DNA from: CAYVAP01 sp964343195
Lineage (GTDB): Bacteria; Bacteroidota; Bacteroidia; J057
Length of the DNA: 64,000 bases
Assembly (NCBI GenBank): GCA_964343195.1
Contig: CAYFIR010000006.1
Location: 1-64,000 of the forward strand
Direction of reading: 5' to 3'
The translations under genes and the position numbers were made by a program. The number at the start of each line of letters is the position of its first letter. Position 1 is the first letter of the stretch. This document shows positions 59,804-64,000 of this stretch, piece after piece. A model generated the notes under the pieces. It was not told where the DNA came from. It made no database searches and was given only the letters and a program-made list of their open reading frames with translations.

Positions 59804-61540
59804 ATGAAAAACCTACGCAACCTTCTTTTGCTGGCCTGTCTTTGCTCTATGGTTCTGACCGCGATTGGACAGGATGATGACGCCAGTCAAAAGTACCGAA
59901 GTCGTGACCTCGAACAACTGGAACAATACGAGGATGGCGACACCCCATTTCCCCCCCGTCCCAAAAGCAATCTGGCTATTGGAGTAAAAGGCGGACTCTC
60001 TCTTCTGTTTGGTGATGTTCGCCCTCAAAGTAGCTTTGGTGGTGCACTGGACATCCGTAAAAGCTTTGGCCACGCCTTCTCCATGCGCCTGCAGGGTGCT
60101 GTCGGACAGGCAAAAGGCCTAAACTTTAAGCCAACCAGTGGGTATCAAAACCACGGTGGCAACCCCTATAACACTGCTTATTTTGTTGAACCAGGAGCTG
60201 CTACAGCCCCTAATGTTTACTACAACTACCAGATGACTTATGGGGATGCCTCTATTCAGGCTCTTCTCAACCTCAATAATCTAAACTTCTACAAGGAGCA
60301 GCCCAAGTGGAGCCTCTATGCTGGTTTCGGTGTAGGAGCCATGGGGTACAACACAGTAGTAGATGCCCGTAATGGAAATGACCGTTACGATTTCTCTACC
60401 GTAGATGCCATTGCCCTGGATGATCCTAGCGTTCCTGGTTTGGATGGCCGCAGTCAGCGACTGACTACTCTGGAAGGACTGCTGGATGGTGAATACGAAT
60501 CCGCAGCAGAAGCTCACCTCGACCGCTCTTACATCGAAGTAGGGGGTAACAAGTTTACCGTCAATCCTGCTGTAATGGGGATCGTAGGAACCAGCTATCG
60601 TCTTGGTCGCCGTGTAGAGGTTGAACTGGAGTACCGAATCGTAACTTCCGGTGATGACCTGCTTGATGGGGCCCGCTGGCAGGAAACTGGTGGTGGAAGC
60701 GGCGCCAGCCGTCTGACTCCTGCTACCAGTGAAGTAGATGCACTGAGCAACCTTACTCTGGGTGTTCATGTCCGACTGGGTAAAGGAGAAGATGCTGAGT
60801 GGTGGAGAAACCCAATGACTCAGTTGTACACTGATGTTCAGGAAGTTCGCCAGACTACCAAGAAGCTGACTGAAGACAGTGACGACGACGGTATTCCTGA
60901 CCTGTATGACGATGAGCCTGATACTCCTGAAGGAGTTCCTACTGACGCTCGTGGTCGTGCGCTGGATAGCGATGGTGATGGTTACACCGACAATGTGGAC
61001 GATGAGCCATTTAGCCCCAAAAATGCAGAGGTTGACGCCAATGGTGTCGCTCTTGATGCAGACAATGATGGCGTGCCTGATATTTACGACAAAGAGCCTA
61101 ACTCTCCTCCAGGTATGTACTACGATGCCAAGGGTGTGGCGATTCAACTGGATATCCCTGAGGCGACTGAGCAGCCTTGTCTGCTGCCGATCATCCACTT
61201 CGAACTGAACCGCGATAACATCCAGCCTCAGTTCTACCCCGAGATGTACTACATCGCTCAGGTAATGAAGGCTGATCCTGATCTGAAGGTACGTGCTGTT
61301 GGCTTTGCAGATGCCCGCAACACAGATGCTTACAACCTGGATCTGTCTCAGCGCCGTGTGAACAACGCCATCTCATTCCTGGTAAACACTTACGGAATTG
61401 AAGAAGGTCGCTTCATGGTAGAGTTCAAAGGTGAGAGTGAGCCCATGATTAAAGGTCTGCCTGAAAATGGTGGCTCTTCAAAACTGGAACCTCTGTACTA
61501 TGTAAACCGCCGTGTAGAGTTTGAATGCGTGCGTGATTAA
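59804..61540 (+). CDS. OmpA family protein with thrombospondin type 3 repeats
   Basis: A 578-residue outer membrane protein. Signal peptide about residues 1-22, then a beta-barrel-like N-terminal domain (~60-330), then calcium-binding TSP3 repeats (DSDDDGIPDLYDDEPDTP, DSDGDGYTDNVDDEPF, DADNDGVPDIYDKEPN) and a C-terminal OmpA peptidoglycan-binding domain (IIHFELNRDNIQPQFYPE, VRAVGFADARNTDAYN, LSQRRVNNAISFL). It should anchor the outer membrane to the cell wall. The codon pattern looks optimised (many GCT, GGT, CGT codons late in the gene), fitting high expression. A strong terminator follows. Confidence 0.94.
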   Translation: MKNLRNLLLLACLCSMVLTAIGQDDDASQKYRSRDLEQLEQYEDGDTPFPPRPKSNLAIGVKGGLSLLFGDVRPQSSFGGALDIRKSFGHAFSMRLQGAVGQAKGLNFKPTSGYQNHGGNPYNTAYFVEPGAATAPNVYYNYQMTYGDASIQALLNLNNLNFYKEQPKWSLYAGFGVGAMGYNTVVDARNGNDRYDFSTVDAIALDDPSVPGLDGRSQRLTTLEGLLDGEYESAAEAHLDRSYIEVGGNKFTVNPAVMGIVGTSYRLGRRVEVELEYRIVTSGDDLLDGARWQETGGGSGASRLTPATSEVDALSNLTLGVHVRLGKGEDAEWWRNPMTQLYTDVQEVRQTTKKLTEDSDDDGIPDLYDDEPDTPEGVPTDARGRALDSDGDGYTDNVDDEPFSPKNAEVDANGVALDADNDGVPDIYDKEPNSPPGMYYDAKGVAIQLDIPEATEQPCLLPIIHFELNRDNIQPQFYPEMYYIAQVMKADPDLKVRAVGFADARNTDAYNLDLSQRRVNNAISFLVNTYGIEEGRFMVEFKGESEPMIKGLPENGGSSKLEPLYYVNRRVEFECVRD

Positions 61541-61562
61541 TCGCAATAGATAACTGACTTTT

Positions 61563-61600
61563 AAGGGCGATTCCTTTCCGGGAATCGCCCTTTTTCTTTT
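61563..61600 (+). terminator. Terminator after the OmpA family gene
   Basis: A perfect 12-bp stem AAGGGCGATTCC / GGAATCGCCCTT (61563-61592) with a 6-base loop, followed by TTTCTTTT. Confidence 0.93.
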
Positions 61601-61662
61601 GGGCCTCAGGTAAAAAATTTTCTTCTTGTGGGCTAAGTCATCGCTAAATTCTGCTGAAAAAC

Positions 61663-62646
61663 TTGAAAACAAAAAGGACTCCCCTGACTCGAAGGGCCGT
61701 ACAGACTACCTCACACCTGTTGATGGTCCGGCCTGTGAGATTTGGGTTTAATGCCCAGACCGCTACCGACAATGCCTTTCAATCCCGATCTCCACTTTCT
61801 GCTGCTGAGGTACAGGCCAAGGCTCAAACGGAGTTCGATACATTTGTGGAACTACTGCGGGCGAATGGAATCACGGTCACCGTTTTTCAGGACCTCGAAG
61901 AGCCCCATACTCCGGATTCCATCTTTCCCAATAACTGGATTTCATTTCATGAATCGGGTAAAATCGTCATTTACCCCATGTTTGCTCCCAACCGGAGGTT
62001 GGAACGCAGGAGTGATATCGTTGCACACTTTCAGGCACTTTATGAGCATGCGACGGTGGTGGATTTTGCCCACTACGAAGAGGAAGGAATGTTCCTTGAA
62101 GGGACTGGGAGCATGATCATGGACCGGGAAAACCAGGTAATCTATGCCTGCCATTCTCATCGCACTACCAGGGAACTGTTCGAACTGTTTTGCAGGGAGG
62201 TCGAAGCCGAGGGCATGTTGTTTCACGCGACAGATAGAAATGGACAGGAAATTTACCATACCAACGTGATGATGGCGCTCGGGACCAGGTTTGCCGTGGT
62301 ATGTATGGATGCAATCCGGGATGAGGGAGAGAAAGCGGCCTTAAAAAACAGGCTGGAAGCTACGGGCCATGAAGTTGTGAGCATCAATTTTGATCAGGTA
62401 GAGTCCTTTGCCGGGAACATGCTGCAGCTCTATAACAGCGAAGGAACCCCAATTCTGGTCATGTCCCAAAGGGCTCATGATTCCCTGTTTCCAGAGCAAC
62501 TGGAAAAACTCGCATCTTATAGTAGAATCCTGATGATACCACTGGACATCATAGAGAGTAGTGGAGGAGGAAGTGTGCGGTGCATGATGGCAGAAGTTTT
62601 TCTGGGAGATAACTCCCAACTTTCTTCCTCAAAAGGTGAAATCTAG
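61663..62646 (+). CDS. ctlX: CtlX-type amidinotransferase-superfamily hydrolase
   Basis: 327 residues from a TTG at 61663; homologues begin a few residues before the conserved LLMVRPVRFGFNAQTA, so the internal ATG at 61723 would cut that motif. Catalytic features of the guanidino-modifying superfamily are visible: FPNNWISFH, FLEGTGSMIMDRE (Glu of the triad), HTNVMMALGTRFAVVC (His) and the C-terminal GGGSVRCMMAEVFL with the nucleophile Cys. CtlX proteins are linked to citrulline utilisation. The arginine deiminase gene follows 58 bp later on the same strand, so the two likely work together in arginine/citrulline breakdown. Confidence 0.9.
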   Translation: MKTKRTPLTRRAVQTTSHLLMVRPVRFGFNAQTATDNAFQSRSPLSAAEVQAKAQTEFDTFVELLRANGITVTVFQDLEEPHTPDSIFPNNWISFHESGKIVIYPMFAPNRRLERRSDIVAHFQALYEHATVVDFAHYEEEGMFLEGTGSMIMDRENQVIYACHSHRTTRELFELFCREVEAEGMLFHATDRNGQEIYHTNVMMALGTRFAVVCMDAIRDEGEKAALKNRLEATGHEVVSINFDQVESFAGNMLQLYNSEGTPILVMSQRAHDSLFPEQLEKLASYSRILMIPLDIIESSGGGSVRCMMAEVFLGDNSQLSSSKGEI

Positions 62647-62704
62647 GTTATATTTATATCCACCCATATTATCTCAATCCCAAAAGCTACCCCCGCATCC
62701 GCTT

Positions 62705-64000
62705 ATGAAGCCCATCATTAAATCTGAATATGCACCTTTACGCAAAGTCCTGGTACATACGCCTGGTCCTGAACACGAGCACCTGATTCCCTGGGTTGGG
62801 GATCATCCCCTCATGGGCCCCAATCCTCGCGTTTATAAAGAGTTACAGGAAAACCATCAGGATCTCCGGAATTTCCTGAGCCAGGAAATCGGGGCTGAAA
62901 ATGTCCTGGAACTTAGGAGCCTGCTAGAAGATATATTTGAAGCTGCAGATGGTAGAAAACGGATGCACATCCTGAGGGATACGTTATACCGACAGGCTGA
63001 AACCTATGTGGACCATCTTCAGGCTAGGGGCATCAAACTGGAAGACTATGAGACTTCCAAACTGGTGAGTGATCTTATAGAGGGATACCCTCGGAAGCTG
63101 ACATTGAATAACCACCGCCTACCCAACATCATCATTGCTCCCAAGAGAGAAATGATGTGGATGCGGGACTCCTCGGCCACTACGCCCAATGGGATCATCA
63201 TCAATTCCATGGCCTCGGCCCGGCGACGCCCAGAGCCTACCCTGGTAAGGTCGGTTTTTAAGTACCACCCATTGTTTGATGAAGGAAGCATCTTCCTGGA
63301 TATGGTGGATTTTATCCGCGAAATGGAGGACGACGAGACCCATGCGGGGCTTCAGGAAAACTTCCTGATGGAAGGAGGCAATATCCTGGTGCTAAGGGAA
63401 GACACCCTGGCCATTGGAGTCGGAAGAGCTGATTTTTTGTATTCAAATCGTACTACCCGGGCAGCTTTCAACCTGTTGGTGGAGAAAATATTTGAGGCAG
63501 ACACAGAGAACCGCTTACAGCGGATCTATCTGGTCAATGTCCCTGACTTGCGCGGATTTATACACCTGGATACGGTTTTTAACATGGTGGGCCCCAAGTC
63601 GGCAGTGGTGATGCCATATATTTTTGGACACCCCCATCCCAGAATTGAAGAAAGTGCCAAATACGTCCTCAAACACTTTGTGACCTGGCTACGGAAAAAC
63701 ATGGGGAGCCACCGCAGCGACCTGAGTAAAATTCCGACCATCGATCACTTTGATCATGCCGGTAAGACAGAAGTATATGACCGCGATCACATCCGTAAAG
63801 CGGGACGGGTGGAGCGATTGCCGCAGCCGACTCGCTACTTCCTCGACCAATTGGAAGCGGATGGCTTGCTGGACCTGAACCAGGTGGCGTGGATTGGGGG
63901 CAATCCTGAGGATTACCCATCTCCATATGAACACTTGCGCGTAGCTTTGTTTGAGCAGCACAACATGGCAGGCAATGTATTCGCTACCGCACCACATCGG
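62705..64000 (+). CDS. Arginine deiminase (partial, cut by window end)
   Basis: An open frame of 432 codons with no stop before the window ends. It begins MKPIIKSEYAPLRKVLVHTPG. Arginine deiminase signatures: MMWMRDSSATTPNG (substrate Asp), FLMEGGNILVLRED (Glu/Gly loop), LAIGVGRADF and FIHLDTVFNMVGP (catalytic His and Asp). The C-terminal nucleophile Cys should lie just beyond the window, since family members are ~410-480 residues. The enzyme converts arginine to citrulline and ammonia. The internal MWMRDSS replaces the usual MYMRDP. CtlX immediately upstream suggests a citrulline-linked pathway. Confidence 0.93.
   Translation, partial: MKPIIKSEYAPLRKVLVHTPGPEHEHLIPWVGDHPLMGPNPRVYKELQENHQDLRNFLSQEIGAENVLELRSLLEDIFEAADGRKRMHILRDTLYRQAETYVDHLQARGIKLEDYETSKLVSDLIEGYPRKLTLNNHRLPNIIIAPKREMMWMRDSSATTPNGIIINSMASARRRPEPTLVRSVFKYHPLFDEGSIFLDMVDFIREMEDDETHAGLQENFLMEGGNILVLREDTLAIGVGRADFLYSNRTTRAAFNLLVEKIFEADTENRLQRIYLVNVPDLRGFIHLDTVFNMVGPKSAVVMPYIFGHPHPRIEESAKYVLKHFVTWLRKNMGSHRSDLSKIPTIDHFDHAGKTEVYDRDHIRKAGRVERLPQPTRYFLDQLEADGLLDLNQVAWIGGNPEDYPSPYEHLRVALFEQHNMAGNVFATAPHR

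Overview
The window reads as a chromosomal segment of a Bacteroidota bacterium, most likely from the Saprospiria/Lewinella side of the phylum. This is inferred from the gene content and not from a marker phylogeny. The evidence is: secreted proteins with type IX secretion C-terminal sorting domains (156-2753, 10008-12920, 25232-28330), promoters of the Bacteroidota TTTG/TAnnTTTG type, RNase Y next to ZapA, a CtlX plus arginine deiminase pair, and a folP-cdaA-folB cluster. No transposase, integrase, phage gene, plasmid origin or CRISPR array was seen. A run of 100 N at 9612-9711 marks a scaffold gap, so the two sides are joined by scaffolding only.

Layout. 1-6.1 kb: a gliding-type secreted adhesin and a small secreted protein, then a coiled-coil protein, zapA and rny, all on the minus strand. 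6.3-9.5 kb: an SGNH hydrolase and MBOAT acyltransferase pair for O-acylation of an exported glycan. 10-20.5 kb: a secreted beta-propeller protein, a SixA-like phosphatase, a minus-strand cluster (DUF1266, PIG-L deacetylase, hypothetical, ComF), PhzF, an ECF sigma factor followed by a His-rich membrane protein, and two exported proteins. 20.5-28.3 kb: a hybrid histidine kinase, clpX and clpP, and a secreted subtilisin-like protease. 28.5-39.6 kb: methyltransferases, GNAT, galactokinase, TolC, BioY, AlkB, a lipoprotein, a GCS2-CBS fusion, VOC, OsmC and a 38-residue lipoprotein. 40-49.7 kb: MsrA, YfhO, a TIGR01777 epimerase, a LON-domain protein, tRNA-Gly and two convergent GT-C type membrane proteins. 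50-53.3 kb: two tandem paralogues that look like the C-terminal half of RecQ without its helicase, and a fatty acid hydroxylase, the block being bracketed by an inverted hairpin repeat. 53.8-64 kb: a large secreted PIG-L protein, a beta-barrel protein, folP-cdaA-folB, tRNA-Cys, an OmpA protein, CtlX, and an arginine deiminase that runs off the window end.

The most unusual parts are the helicase-less RQC-HRDC-HTH gene pair and the number of intergenic repeat families: a 90-bp repeat 34.8 kb apart, a 155-bp tandem repeat with palindromes, a roughly 97-bp direct repeat, an inverted hairpin pair, and a dispersed ACGAAT-type repeat that supplies or closely precedes the start codons of several genes. 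A perfect 13-bp inverted repeat brackets the likely clpX promoter. Gene functions come from reading the translated sequences against remembered families; no database search was run.
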